Positions 43,527 through 55,900 of a stretch of 64,000 bases of DNA are shown here, piece by piece. The notes under the pieces are model-generated. The model was not told where the DNA came from. It ran no database searches and was given only the letters and a program-made list of their open reading frames with translations. This stretch comes from Spinacia oleracea (lineage: Eukaryota > Streptophyta > Magnoliopsida > Caryophyllales > Amaranthaceae). The stretch spans positions 7,417,747 through 7,481,746 of the forward strand of contig NC_079488.1 in NCBI RefSeq assembly GCF_020520425.1, read 5' to 3'. The stretch's first letter is position 1. Every line of letters starts with the position of its first letter. The position numbers and the translations under genes are program-made.

Positions 43527-44928
43527 TGTGAGGTTATGATACATATGAATAAACATAAATCATGAGTTAAAACCATAAAGCCAGGAAACATATTATTTAC
43601 ACATAATCATTTAGCATAATTCAGATACATACACTTTGTAGCGTGCCCTCCTAGCTGCGCCCGAACCGAACAAGAACAAGTCTTTAGGACTCCAAGTGTC
43701 GTCCCTCCGTAGATAGTCCACAGCACGTCCGGATCCGCCTTAAGATTGACCAACTAGAATCGCCCTTAAGGCACTATATATTTTCGGCTAATAGAGCAAG
43801 AATATGGCTGATTTTTCTACTTAAAAATCTTAGCTTTTTATTGTTTGAATACTTGAAATCCTCGATATAAATATGTGACCCTAGGCACCTATTTATAGAG
43901 TTATGGAAAAGGACTTGGAATCCTATTAGGATACTAATTTATTTAATTAGAATCTTATTAAAACTCTATTAAACAAATTCTATCTTTATTAGGATTAGGA
44001 TTTAATCATAGAACAAATTCTAATAGCCTTAGGATTTGTATTGCACATAACCGCACACGAGCACGAGCACAGCCCGCGCAAGCCTCGCGGCCCACGCGAG
44101 CTGCTCTTTCTCGCAGCCCATGTCGCAGCCCCTCGTGCCGAGGCCGCTGCTGAGCCTGGCCTTTGCGCTGGGCCTAGCGTGGCTCGGCTGTTGCGTGTGG
44201 TGCGTGTGGCTTGCTGGGCGATGGCCCGGCTTCGTGCTGGGTGATGGCCCGGCTTCGTGCTGGGCCTTCGTCTGGCAGGCCTCGTCCGATGCTAATTCGT
44301 ACGATACACTTCCGATTAAATTCCCGATTCCGGAATTTATTTCCGGTACGAACAATATTTAATATTTCCGATTCCGGAATAAATTTCCGTTTCGAACAAA
44401 TATTTAATATTTCCGTTTCCGGAATTATTTCCGATTTCGATAATATTTCCGATTCTGACAATATTTCCGTTTCCGGTAATATTTCCGATTCCGGCAATAT
44501 TTCCATTTCCAATATATAATATTTTCCGATACGTACCATGTTTCCGTTTCCGGCAACATCTACGACTTGGATAATATTTATATTTCCGATACGATCCATA
44601 TTTCCGTTTCCGGAGTATTCATTTCTTGCCTTTGACGATCTCAGCTCCCACTGAAACCAAGATCCGTCGATTCCGAATATCCATAGATGGAGTATTTAAT
44701 TCCATTAAATACTTGATCCGTTTACGTACTATTTGTGTGACCCTACGGGTTCAGTCAAGAGTAAGCTATGGATTAATATAATTAATTCCACTTGAACTGA
44801 AGCGGCCTCTAGCTAGGCATTCAGCTCACGTGATCTCACTGAATTATTAACTTGTTAATTAATACTAAACCGCATTTATTAGACTTAACATTATATGCAT
44901 ACTTGGACCAAGGGCATTATTTCCTTCA
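43527..44928 (-). repeat. Copia-B 5' LTR (intact)
   Basis: This 1,402-bp LTR runs from TGTGAGG to TTCCTTCA. It carries a short tandem duplication (about 24 bp, GATGGCCCGGCTTCGTGCTG repeated at about 44220-44265) absent from the split copy. It is followed by CTTCC (44929-44933), the duplication that also precedes 12217. Confidence 0.93.
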
Positions 44929-44933
44929 CTTCC

Positions 44934-46339
44934 CGTGTATCCACATCCACCCCTATACTCGACTTTTCCTTTTTTTTTGGTAAGAGAGTTTTGAATTTTA
45001 AAACTCCATTATATAGAGCCTTTGAAATTTCGTTTGTCTGGTTAGAGTTATTGAGTAAATAAAAAAAAACTTATAATATGTAAGTCAATAGTGCTTTTTT
45101 TATATATTCATAATCAATTAGAGGAAGGATTAGTGACTCGTGTGCGGTCAATCTGAAATCCATCATCGCCTCTTCACCCGCGAAGAATACATTTTTTTAA
45201 CCCCATCGCCCAATAAACTTTCCTCCATCGCCAATAATCCAATTTTCCTTTCAACTAAATTTTAAATATACTGACAAAAGTTTATTACGAAGTATCAAAA
45301 TGATTGTATTAGCTATCTAAAATATTGAAAAATATATTTAAAAGTGACACAAATAATTAGGATTGCGTGAGCGTTCTCAAATCCGATCAATTCAAACTCG
45401 CCTCATCACCAAGGTGGGTAAATGTTATCCTTATACCCGTCCACCAAAAATCTATTTTTGTTAGTTAACATTAGTCAATCAATCATGTTTAACTTTATCG
45501 TTAAATCAATCTAAAATTCAAATCCGCCCCATCATCAAGTGTGATTCCCCATTTACATATATAAATTTTATTTTGCACGAAATTTTAAAGTGATATTGCA
45601 GTCATTTACATTAATATATAAAAACTATTTTGTTATTGCAAACATATTAATGATAAGTAAACTTGATCATCTAGATCGTATGACTTTAGACATAGTCCGG
45701 CCATTACGATACATTAGTCAAAGTTTCAATCAACATACTCTTAAGACTTCAATAATATGAGCGAATAAATTATTATCAGTACTCCGTATAAAAATATTAT
45801 GATAATGAGAATGTGGTAAAAGTTATTTTTGATAATCGATTATTACCATAAGTAATTAGAATATTGTAGGTAAAATATATACAAAGTATATTAATTATTT
45901 ATTCATAGGTTAGTTACCGATATTATAAAAGAGGAAATTAGAGCGGGATTTGTCAGCTCCATATCAATTTCCCTCTCTTTTAGTTTAGTACTCTGTATAC
46001 AGATGTTTGTTAAAAGTCGACTAAAATACAAGTCAATTATTTAGCCTACAATATTTGAATGAGATTTTTTAAGTAAAGAGGACTATATATTTGTTATTCA
46101 TACATTATTTTTCTTGTTTACTATTTCTCCCTGTTTTTTTTTTATAAACTCCCCCTTATTCTCATTTGTTAATAAATAACTTCAACTATTAATATCTTTA
46201 ATTATCAATTAATAAAAATTATATAAAAAATGGTAGTATTATGTAAGTATTTAGAAAAATCCAACAAAATCCTACGAAGTACGGAGTACATGACTATGTT
46301 CAACATAAAGTATTAATAATCACTAAAAAACAGAAAAAG
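44934..46339. other. AT-rich intergenic spacer
   Basis: I see no gene here. Degenerate words such as CGCCTCTTCACCCGC and CGCCTCATCACC (45170-45550) suggest old repeat DNA. One TACTCCGTA word lies at 45780-45788. Confidence 0.5.
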
Positions 46340-46548
46340 TAGCGATTTGACTTAAATATTACCAATTTAGAATAATTATTATTACGTCGTATCTATTATT
46401 TCCGTAATTTATAAGCAAAATTTTATTAATAGTTTTGTAAAAAAGGTAGAGAATAAAAATAAAATAAAACATATACACTTTTTTTGGAGGGAAAAAATCG
46501 CACCGGGAATTGACACGTGTCATTTCTGGTGTCTCTTTTAGTATATAA
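46340..46548 (-). mobile_element. Truncated Helitron of the 11269 family
   Basis: The sequence matches about 11475-11705 closely, including the GACACGTGTC palindrome (46498-46532). It lacks the 3' half and abuts a complete relative at 46549. Confidence 0.6.
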
Positions 46549-47004
46549 CTAGATTAGGTCCCGTGCACGCACGGTTATTTGAAAATTATTAATTGACTAT
46601 CTTTTTTAACTGAAATATTTATCCCTTAAATCTATTGCGTAATTAATAAAACTCGAACGTACTCGTTTTATCATATAATATACAATTTCCGCTCTATTAC
46701 GTGTTATATATTTTATATGTTTAATATGATGATTTGACCGAATTAAATATTTGATATGCTTAATATGAACAAAATATTATTATTGATATGAAGATCTGAC
46801 TAAATATTACCAAAATTTGTTTAATAATGTCCTATTTAATAATCCTATAATTTTTTCTATTTATAAACATTTATATAAAAGGAGAGAAAATAAAAATAGA
46901 ATAAAGTAATTTTTTTTTTTAGAAAATGATTTTTGACGGGAAAAAATCGCACCAGGAATTGACACGTGTCATTCCTTGTGTCTCTTTTAGCATATAGTAA
47001 TAGA
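46549..47004 (-). mobile_element. Complete non-autonomous Helitron
   Basis: In reverse this 456-bp element begins TCTATTACTATATGC (at 47004) and ends with the hairpin CCGTGCGTGCACGG and CTAG (46549-46552). The flanks are A on the 5' side and T on the 3' side, matching Helitron insertion between A and T. The palindrome GACACGTGTC (46948-46981) lies about 25 bp inside the 5' end. It has no coding capacity. Confidence 0.72.
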
Positions 47005-48233
47005 TAAGAGCTAGTTTTTATAAAACAGATGAAGCTCAAATCCCGGGTACGGAGTACGTCTTTATATTTTTCTATATGGCAAAGTAGGTGATACCTTTAT
47101 CAAAGAGAAATAAGAAATGAAAAGTGATAACTACACGCAAATGGTTGGGAATGTGAGATCATGCACCCTTACGATAACATTACTCCGTATGTTGCATGAG
47201 GTATGACATCATTTTAGGTGAGTGACGTGGTTTTAAAATCAACCACTTTACTAATGTCAACAAACAAAATAAACAAATGAACTACTTGTACTTGAACCTT
47301 TTAAATGTTAATGGTACTTGTCATTAACTTTTACCGATTTATAAATTAAAATCCTTTTTTCTCACCGTTTATGTACGGAGTACGGTTTATTGGAGAAGTT
47401 CAGTGCCGTGTCATGGCTTAACACCTACTCCCTTCGTCCCAAAATTATAGCCCCGTTAGAACAAAAACACGAGTTATAAGAAAAAATAAATACAGTACAT
47501 GAAAAAGTAAAATAAAGTACAAATGAATATTATTTCGATTTTGAACTTCATTGGTTTCAATTTTATATTACTATTGTTTGTTTTCTTTTCTCTTGGGATT
47601 TTCCCTCTCCTTCACCAAAAAAAAAAAAAAAACAGAATAATTTGTGCATCACTAGTGTATTTTCTTATTGGTTAATGTTAATGTATTTTTTAATACCTCA
47701 TATTATTTAATAATTTTTTCCCTTATTATCCAATTATATATTTCTATTATATAAGGAAACTCTTGAGCTAATTAACGTAAATTACCTTTGGGAGTCCCTC
47801 TGTATATTAGTACAAAATACCCCTAATAATAACAAATTGCATGAGCAAATTAAATATAATCTATGTAAATTACATAATTCGTACAATATTACTTAATTTT
47901 TTCACTAATCTACTCATCTATACCTAGTATTTAAAAACTGAAATCATAGGTTAGAATGTGACATGTAACCATATGTTATAATGTAACATGTGTCTTCACA
48001 TCATCAATCTTCTCTTTCAGAAAAAAATAAATTAAAATAGATAAAAATCAAAATACATCTTATTAATGTACACGTCCTTATGTTTAAAGAGCGAAAACTC
48101 AAAAGAATTCCCCTCCAAAAAAAAAAAAAAACTACTCTGTATAAGACAATCATACAAATAAATAATCATAACTTAATGAGCTAAGTTAAATTGTTATTAA
48201 TATTTAATAACTATAACATTAATAAACTTTAGT
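47005..48233. other. AT-rich spacer with a lone Stowaway-like end
   Basis: TACTCCCTTCGTCCCAAAAT near 47427 looks like one terminus of a Stowaway-type MITE, but I found no matching opposite end. Three TACTCCGTA/TACGGAGTA words occur (47048, 47181, 47374). No gene is visible. Confidence 0.5.
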
Positions 48234-48756
48234 TCTTACTATACTAAAAAGAAGGCATAAGAAGCTAAACATCTATCAGGATGACTCCTCAACCTCTCAT
48301 CTTCAATGCACTCCTTATAAATAAATTGACTAACAACCATTTTTCGTTACATCACTTGCACAATCAACTATATATAATCACACGTTTTCAAAGGTAATGT
48401 GTGTTTTACTTTATATGTTTGTTATTTTTTGTATGGATAAATATCAATTTTCGTCAATTTATTATGATTATCTTAATAACCATTTGTTTTTCTATTGACG
48501 TAAGATTATATGATACATTATCATCACTAAATGTTGTTAGATTAACTTAGTAATAACCTTAACACATACACAATGTGGTTCTATTTATTTATATATTTAT
48601 AACTTTCATTAAGCAAAAATTTACGAATGCATATAAATAATTTAAAATTTCATAATATCTAAGTTATTGTATGTCGAGCAATATAATTATGTACTCCGTA
48701 AGTTCTTATAAAACTTTACAAAATGTTCTCGTGCATTACACGGGTCAAAATTCTAG
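48234..48756 (+). mobile_element. Helitron-like element (plus orientation)
   Basis: The left end TCTTACTATACTAAAAAG is typical of Helitron 5' termini. The right end has the stem CTCGTGCATTACACGGG followed by CTAG|T (48753-48757). The base before the 5' TC is T rather than A. No coding frame is present. Confidence 0.55.
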
Positions 48757-48795
48757 TATTGTTCAAGATCCGCCACTGATTTCATCAACCAATAC

Positions 48796-49650
48796 TAGGG
48801 GTGAGCACAACAGGGTACCCTGTTGAAATTCCAGGAACCAGAACCTGTTGCAACAAGTTCCTTAAAATGAGAACCAGAACCGGAAACGAAACCTGTTGCA
48901 ACAGGTTCCTGAAAATGAGAACCGGAATCGGAACCTGTTGCAACAGGTTCCGATTCAGGGTACCCTGTAATTTTGAAAATTTAAGTAAAATATTTACTTC
49001 CTCTGTATTTATTTAAGAGATACACTTGCCTTTTCCGGCCGTATTTATTTAAGAGATACACTTGCCATTTTTAGTAATTAATCAACCCCACCATCTAATT
49101 AAATAGTATATCTACACCCCACCCCCACCTCCCACTCCCTAAAATGACATGGTCCCCAATTGTTTTTCTTATTAAAATATCTACTCAACCCCACTTGTTT
49201 TATTACTTTATTTCATTCAATTCTTTTTCTTAATACTCGTACCCGGCCAAGTGTATCTCTTAAATAAATATGGAGGGAGTATATTTTATTGAAAAACTAT
49301 CTATTTTATGATTTGGGCTTTGATTGTTTTATAGTTTGGGCTTAAGTTGCAATTCTATATTTATATTTTCCAAAAACTAGCTTGGATTGTTTTATATTTT
49401 GGGCATGAAGCATTTTCATATGGCCCAATTCCTTATTTTGGGTACTCCACGTTAAAATTAGTGTGTACAGGATACCCAACAGGGTACCCGTTCTAAAAAT
49501 TTGTTACTCGGTACCGAAACCTGTTGCAACAGGTTCCCAAATTTGTTACTCGGAAACGGAACATGCAACACATATTCCGAATCCAAAACCGCAAATTCCT
49601 AACAGGTTCCGATTCCAATTTAGGATACCCTGACTCTTTGCTCACCCCTA
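48796..49650. mobile_element. hAT-type element with palindromic repeats, 340 bp upstream of NPR1
   Basis: Terminal inverted repeats are TAGGGGTGAGCA and TGCTCACCCCTA, a perfect 12 bp. The flanking 8-mers ACCAATAC (48788-48795) and CCCAATAC (49651-49658) differ by one base, which suits the 8-bp duplication of hAT elements. Inside both ends are repeats of the palindrome CCTGTTGCAACAGG (near 48843, 48891, 48932 and 49520) and of AGGGTACCCT. A Stowaway-like MITE occupies its middle. The frame at 48801-49016 is a product of these repeats. There is no transposase. Confidence 0.75.
48995..49281. mobile_element. Stowaway-like MITE nested in the hAT element
   Basis: Inverted ends (CTTCCTCTGTATTTATTTAA at the left, AAATAAATATGGAGGGAG at the right) pair for about 35 bp including AAGAGATACACTTGCC. 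The element is flanked by TA on both sides, as expected for Tc1/mariner-type insertion. Confidence 0.75.
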
Positions 49651-49743
49651 CCCAATACCACCACCAAGGGCCACACACTTTCTTTGAGATTCACTAATCA
49701 ATCACTAGCTAGCCAATTTCCATTTTCCATTTTCCATTTTCCA

Positions 49744-49874
49744 AGTCAAGCCGTCAACCCCTCCCTCTTTCCACACTCTCTCCATTTTTGGCCCCTTTTT
49801 TTGTTTTCTATCTCCCCAAAAAGAATAAAATATTGCGCTCCTATATTTTCTCTCTCTAGAACTCTCATTTGACT
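49744..49874. promoter_or_regulatory. W-box cluster in the NPR1 leader
   Basis: TTGAC cores occur at 49869-49874 (TTGACT, plus strand) and, in reverse, at 49744-49749 (TTGACT) and 49752-49757 (TTGACG). W-boxes in the Arabidopsis NPR1 5' region are known WRKY targets. Function here is inferred from position only. Confidence 0.45.
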
Positions 49875-49937
49875 TCAACTTTCACCCTTCTCTCTCCTCA
49901 TATTCCCAATTAACTCCTCCAACATCCCACCAATTCA

Positions 49938-49958
49938 ATGTCGGATTCCACTCTCTAA
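49938..49958 (+). CDS. Six-codon upstream open reading frame of NPR1
   Basis: ATG at 49938 opens a frame of six codons plus TAA, ending 30 bp before the NPR1 start. If it lies in the transcript, it could reduce translation of the main frame. The transcription start is not known. Confidence 0.35.
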   Translation: MSDSTL

Positions 49959-49988
49959 TCCATCGTTTTCCGGCGAAATACTCCGCCG

Positions 49989-52900
49989 ATGACGCCAGAG
50001 ACGCCCACGATGATGGTGATAGACTCACGAACCGCCTTCTCCGACTCCAACGACATCAGTAATGGCAGCAGTATCTGTTGCGTCGCTACTACAACCACCA
50101 CTGCCACCGGCGCTGAAAACTCTATCTCCACAACCGCCGATTCCGCCGCTCTCCTTCGCCTCTCCGAAAACCTCAACTCTCTATTCCAGCCCTCTCCCTC
50201 CCCCTCCGACTCCGACAACTACGCCGACGCTAAAATTGTCATCGCCGGCGATACTCGCGAAGCCGCCGTTCACCGCTGTATTCTCTCGTCTCGAAGCCCG
50301 TTCTTTAGGTCAGTATTCGCGTCGAGGAGAGAGAAAGAGAAGGAAAAAGGTAAGGACAGGGAGAGAATGGTGAAGCTCGAGCTTAAGGATATTGCAGGCG
50401 ACTTCGAGGTTGGATTTGATTCGTTAGAAGCGGTTTTAGGTTACTTGTATAGTGGAAAAAGTAGGCAATTACCTAAAGGTGTTTGCGTTTGTGTTGATGA
50501 TGATTGTTCTCATGTTGCTTGCCGTCCTGCTGTTGATTTTGCTGTTGAAGTTCTCTACTTATCTCAGAAATTTGAGATCGTTGAATTGGTTGCTCTTTAT
50601 CAGGTAATTGTTTAATTTGATAGTTCAATTGAATTTCACTTGATTTTCAACTATGAATTGCTAATAATTGATGAAATGAGCTTTAATTGAAAATATGTTC
50701 ATTTTTAGTTTATCTAAAATCATGAGAATTTCTGAAAGGACTTCCTCAGCCTGGAATTGATTCTCTCGATACTAGTTTAAGTTACACTATCGTCGCAGCT
50801 ATTTCTTAATTCTGGACCGAGTGGAGGGAGTAATTTTTTTTTTGAAGTAGTATGGAGAGCTACAGGGTTTATCTTAGGATTGATGAAGTATGTACATTGT
50901 TGAAGCAAGTTCGATCTCAGTCTAAGTTTGTGTACCATTGCAACCCTTGTTTCCACTGACGTTTCTTGCCTATCGCTTCTCGTTAGGTGTAGCTTTTGCT
51001 TCAAATTTCTTATGGAGTAGGAATTTAATCCCCCTCCTTATATCACTGTATCAGTAACACGATTCATCCTTTTTTTGTGAAAAAGAAGACTTTGAGAACA
51101 ACTGCGAATGTTAGGAAGGATTAGGACATTATGTATTAAATTCTGGTGGTGTAAGGATATTAGGCCTAATGTTTATCAGATAATAAGTTTTCTATTAGGG
51201 TGTTTCTTTGGGTAAGTAGTTTGTGGTCTGGGTTTATGAATATGTACTACAGGGATTTGGGGTTCAGTTTAAGGAATGCAGGTGCTTACCTTGGAGGTTT
51301 GTGGTTGGCAATTGACCATTTCCTGTATGGAACATCTCTGTGTTGCACTGTTGCTTTTAATCTGGAATATGTGTTTGAGTTGTTGACATTAGTTAACTGA
51401 TTCATCTTAAGAAAGGGCTGAGTTTTGAATTGTTTTAGGATTAGTAGGCCCAAGAAATTAAGTCTAAAATGCAGCTTCAAAAGTAAGGTTATGGATTGAC
51501 TTAAATGAAAGATTGTCTACATTTCCTAGCTTGGTGATTTTATGATTTAGCAAAATAGGAGGTGGACTTGTAATTCCGAGAAATGTTAAGGGAAGCCTTG
51601 TAGAGAACTAGATTTTTCTCATGAAGAAATAGAAAAGGGTACAGATTAGATCTGGCTGTAACTGCGGCCCCTATTCACATAATTATAGACTTGGAACAAT
51701 GTTTAGGCAGGACCTTTTATAGTAGTGGAGGGTGAAATAGAGAATTGGAAATAGGTTGCACTTTATTCTTGTCCACTTATGATTGTGATTGACGAACATC
51801 ATGTAGACTAGAGTGCTTCTCTTGTCAAGGTGGAGTGGTGGAGTTAAACTGAGTTTTGGTATGGGAATGTTAATGATTAATTTCCTTAAACACTATTTGA
51901 TGACATATTTTTCCAATAGACGCACGTATAGAACATATGGGAGATGGATTCTAGGGCTCTGTTCTATTTCACTTGTTTTGTATATTATGCGAACTTATCT
52001 GAACGTATTCGGAGCCTATTTCAAGAGACTTACCAGATTTGTAGGACTTGCAGACATATGTCTCTAGCCAAACTTGATAACGGATGGTACTCTCAAATGT
52101 TGTCAAAATTATTGATAAGCAAGGAAAATAGAACTTTCCCCCATTGATGGATTGAAGTTGGGGAACCGCGAGCATGATAGGATAACTGGATAAGAGCTAA
52201 TCCATAGTCTTCAAGTGAAGAATCATGTGGTCAACAACTTGAAGATGGACCTCATTAAGATGAGGGCCACTGACTTTTTAATCGTCGTCAAGTTGTATTT
52301 GGGTTGGTATTTTTGCACTGTTTTTAATCGTCGTCGAGTTGTATATGGGGTGGTATAAGATGAGTGCCACTGGGTGCTATAGTCTCTCGTTTTTCAATTT
52401 CCTCTTTTATTACATGTATGTCTCTTAACATACTGCAGAGAATACCTTTCAAAAAGCCCATTGGTTGTTGATGCTGTATTTTATTGTGGCCTAGAGGCTT
52501 TCCTGTTAAATGGAGATGTTGATCATATTTGAAGGGATATTGTAGTTCAGTTCTTTGGTTCTCCTGACATTGCTTCAGAGGTTGACCATGTTATGCTCTC
52601 GCTTTCTTATCCTTTTCCAGTAAATGTTGCATATAAGTTTACTACTTATAACAAAACTATAATAAGAACATACTAAATTCTCATTTGCAGAACTCCTTCA
52701 TTAACACTATGTTTGGATAACTATTATATGGAAGGAAAGAGAGGGGAGGGGAGGATAAAGAAAAGAAAGGGAGGTGAAGGAAGGGGAGGGAAAATATGAA
52801 ATTCAATTTTCCTTCAAATCTTTCAAACATAGGAAGGATTTGGTTAATTAAAAGGGAAGGAAAAAGGATCCCTCCAATTCTCTACCCTTCCCCCTCCCCC

Positions 52901-55900
52901 AAGTTATATCCAAACAAGGGAAGATGAATCTCCAACCCCCCCTCTTCCTGTCCATATTACTTTATCTAAACACAACCTAAGAGTACGGTAGAACCAAGGG
53001 CGTCCCTTAATAAAGCAATGTAAATAGTCATACTAAGAAGTAAGAAGGGACCTCGATTCACACGAGTTCTTTTATCAGGAAGTTGATTATGTTAAGCTGA
53101 AGTTTGCAATTGTGTGGGTAAAGCTTGTGTTCGCTCTTGAGATGTCCCCCACTTTGCCTAAGGGTGGAGCATGTTACACGCATTCTGATAGTGGTACATG
53201 TACAGTTATTTGACTTATTTACATGTAGGTGCTAAAAGTGTACAAAAGCCTGTCCCTATAGTAGGGTTCTTATCTTTCTGTTGTGTATGATGGTCAATAT
53301 TTAATGTCCTCATAGAAGGGTGATAGTTGCTTCCAAAGTCGAGTCAAGAGTTGCTCAACTCAACTTCTTCAATTCTCCAATTGAGCTTGAACTTGAGTAG
53401 AGTTTAATTTTCGGTGTCGATTTACTTCCGAGTTTTCTTGTCTCATTATCACCCTTAGTCTATGGGCTATTTGACTATTGATATGTTTTTAAATGAACGA
53501 GGATGTAGAAGGAGCAAAATATTTCTCTGCATATTTGAATTTGTGTCTCACGTTTGAAATTCTGGATTTATAACTCTTTCTGGAAGTTCCACGAATAGAG
53601 ACCGCTAAACTTCTTTTATCTTTACGGCCTTTAAAAATGAAAGTCTGTTAAAGCTCAATACAAGTAGAAGAATTATAGTTCACCACCCACTTAGAAATTA
53701 GCCTTGAATCATAATGGAGAATTAAAGTTTTCATACTAGATTTACAAGCTTGTTGATGGTATCATCATCTTTCCATATTTGCAAAAATACCTCGACGATT
53801 CCCGCTCGTTCCCACTGATGCAGGATTTGCACTTGTAGATTGGGGAACATGTTGCTTTTCAAGGCTTGTGCGATACTAACAGTTTGCATGCATTGATTGG
53901 TGCTCCCTGCGAAGCAAATATCATCTTTTTACCCACTCCAACTCAATCATTATTTAATTTGTGGGATTTCGAATGTTCTTCTACAGTTTAATTATAATTT
54001 CCTTTAATGTTTAGGACAATTATAGAAGGGAAATTAGTGTGCGGAGAGAGTAGTTTAGGGTTGAGTTGCTCTCTCAATGTTGAGTTTATTACTTCCATTT
54101 TTATGTTAGATTATTATGTGGCAATTGTAGTTTTTCATGACAAGTTTTCTCTGTGATGCTAGCCTCAGAAGATTTGTAGGCTAGGGATTTCACCAGGCAT
54201 TATGAACTGTTAACGTAGCATTAGTTATTTTGTCTTGGAAATTTCCTTATAATCTTTTTGCTTGCAGAGGCACCTATTGGAGATTCTTGACAAGGTCGCA
54301 CCAGATGACGTTCTAGTAGTGTTATCTGTTGCTGAATTGTGTGGAAATGCATGTGAAAGATTGCTGGGAAGGTGTGTTGACAAAATTGTGAGGTCCGATG
54401 TTGATGTTACCACTCTTGATAAATCTTTGTCACAGCCTATTGTAAAACAAATAATTGACACACGCAAGGAGCTTGGTTTAACTGAGCCTGGATATGTTGA
54501 GTTTCCTGATAAGCATGTGAAGAGAATACACAGAGCTTTGGAATCTGACGATGTCGAGTTAGTTAGAATGCTTTTAAAAGAGCGCCATACTACTCTAGAT
54601 GATGCGTATGCCCTTCACTATGCTGTGGAACATTGTGATGCCAAAACCACCACGGAGCTTCTTGAGCTTGGTATTGCAGATGTGAATCTTAGGAATCAAA
54701 GGGGTTATACTGTGCTTCACATTGCAGCCATGAGGAAAGAGCCGAAGATAATTGTGTCCCTATTAACCAAGGGAGCCCAACCATCTGATACTACATCAGA
54801 TGGAAGAAAGGCATTGCAGATAGCAAAGAGACTTACAAAATCCCTGGACTTCTTTAAACTTACAGAACAAGGAAAGGCATCGCCAAAGGATCGGTTGTGC
54901 ATTGAGATATTGGAACAAGCTGAAAGAAGAGAACCATTGCTATGGGAAGGTTCTGTTTCTCTTGCAAAGGCAGGGGAGGATCTGCGTATGAAACTTTTAT
55001 ACCTTGAAAATAGAGGTATTTTTATGTTTGAATGAAGATTTTGTTTCCTCGTTATTAATACATACTCCGTATTTGGTGGTATGTGATTCAACGTCTATTT
55101 ATTTGTGTAACAACACAACCCAACCCAACCCAACCCAACCCAACCCAACCCAACCCATACCCTTCATTGCGTCAGGGAAACAAAGGAGCACATCTTCTAG
55201 GGGAGTTTACTCATATATTTGAAAACGAGGATATACTCGTAGCTACAACACCAAAATAATTTCTACTGAAAACTTTGCTTCACCATGTTGGCAGCAGTAC
55301 CATACAAATCCTTGAAAGGCATAATTGCTGCTGCATTAACTGCTGGAAGTTAATGACTAGCTACCATGAATACATATTCCTCCTGCTAGTTGATAGAATA
55401 TTAAGGAAAAAGCTAGAACCAGGTGATTACAAAACAAAATAGATTTGCAACAATAAATTATTTTTAGAACCCCCATAGGCCATAATCAGTGGCGGACCTT
55501 GAACGGTTTTATGAGGGGGGCCGGTAGAAAAAAATTAAGCAATATACTATGTAATTATATAATTATACACAAATTTTAGGGGGGCCGTAACTAAAATTAC
55601 ACTATAAAAATTTTCGGCAGGGGGGCCAGGCCCACCCCAGCCATACATAAGATCCGCCATTGGCCATAATAGTCTAATGGGGAAAGCACAGTTCAAGTTG
55701 ATTTTAGTACCCAGGTTCTTTGTGCTCTCCGATTTCAGTTTATGCATGTGTTTTTGGCATCAAATTTGTTGTTGAACTCCTTAGTCCTTTGCTGGCCCCT
55801 AAACACTCCCCTCTAGAGACACCCATCCAAGGAAGAATATAGGATCATGGAATCTCTGCATGTCTTGCTCTTTTCTGAAATTTACTAACTTCATCACAAC

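Larger units (their letters stand above)
12217..44928 (-). mobile_element. Copia-B: outermost Ty1/copia element of the nest, split by a gypsy insertion
   Basis: The 5-bp duplication CTTCC (12212-12216 and 44929-44933) bounds this minus-strand element. In its own 5'-3' order it consists of LTR 43527-44928, a primer-binding site, a GC-rich leader, a defective gag-pol (40856 down to 36880), a polypurine tract, and an LTR now split into 35034-36016 and 12217-12613. The 22.4-kb gypsy insertion (12614-35028) sits inside that second LTR with its own GAATC duplication. Without the insertion the element would be about 10.3 kb, the size of copia-A, which belongs to the same family. Multiple stops make it non-autonomous. 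Confidence 0.93.

Noticed and set aside
47427..47470. Stowaway MITE
   Set aside because: Only one recognisable terminus is present; no opposite end was found within the next kilobase.
48801..49016. 71-codon frame with repeated TRTCCN words
   Set aside because: It reads through the palindromic subterminal repeats of a hAT-type element and into the nested MITE.
51200..52067. Open frames of 66-84 codons between NPR1 exons 1 and 2
   Set aside because: Located inside intron 1, no domain, no splice context, and AT-rich random composition.
55117..55156. AACCC repeat as an interstitial telomere
   Set aside because: The unit is a pentamer, not the plant heptamer TTTAGGG, so a simple microsatellite is the better reading.
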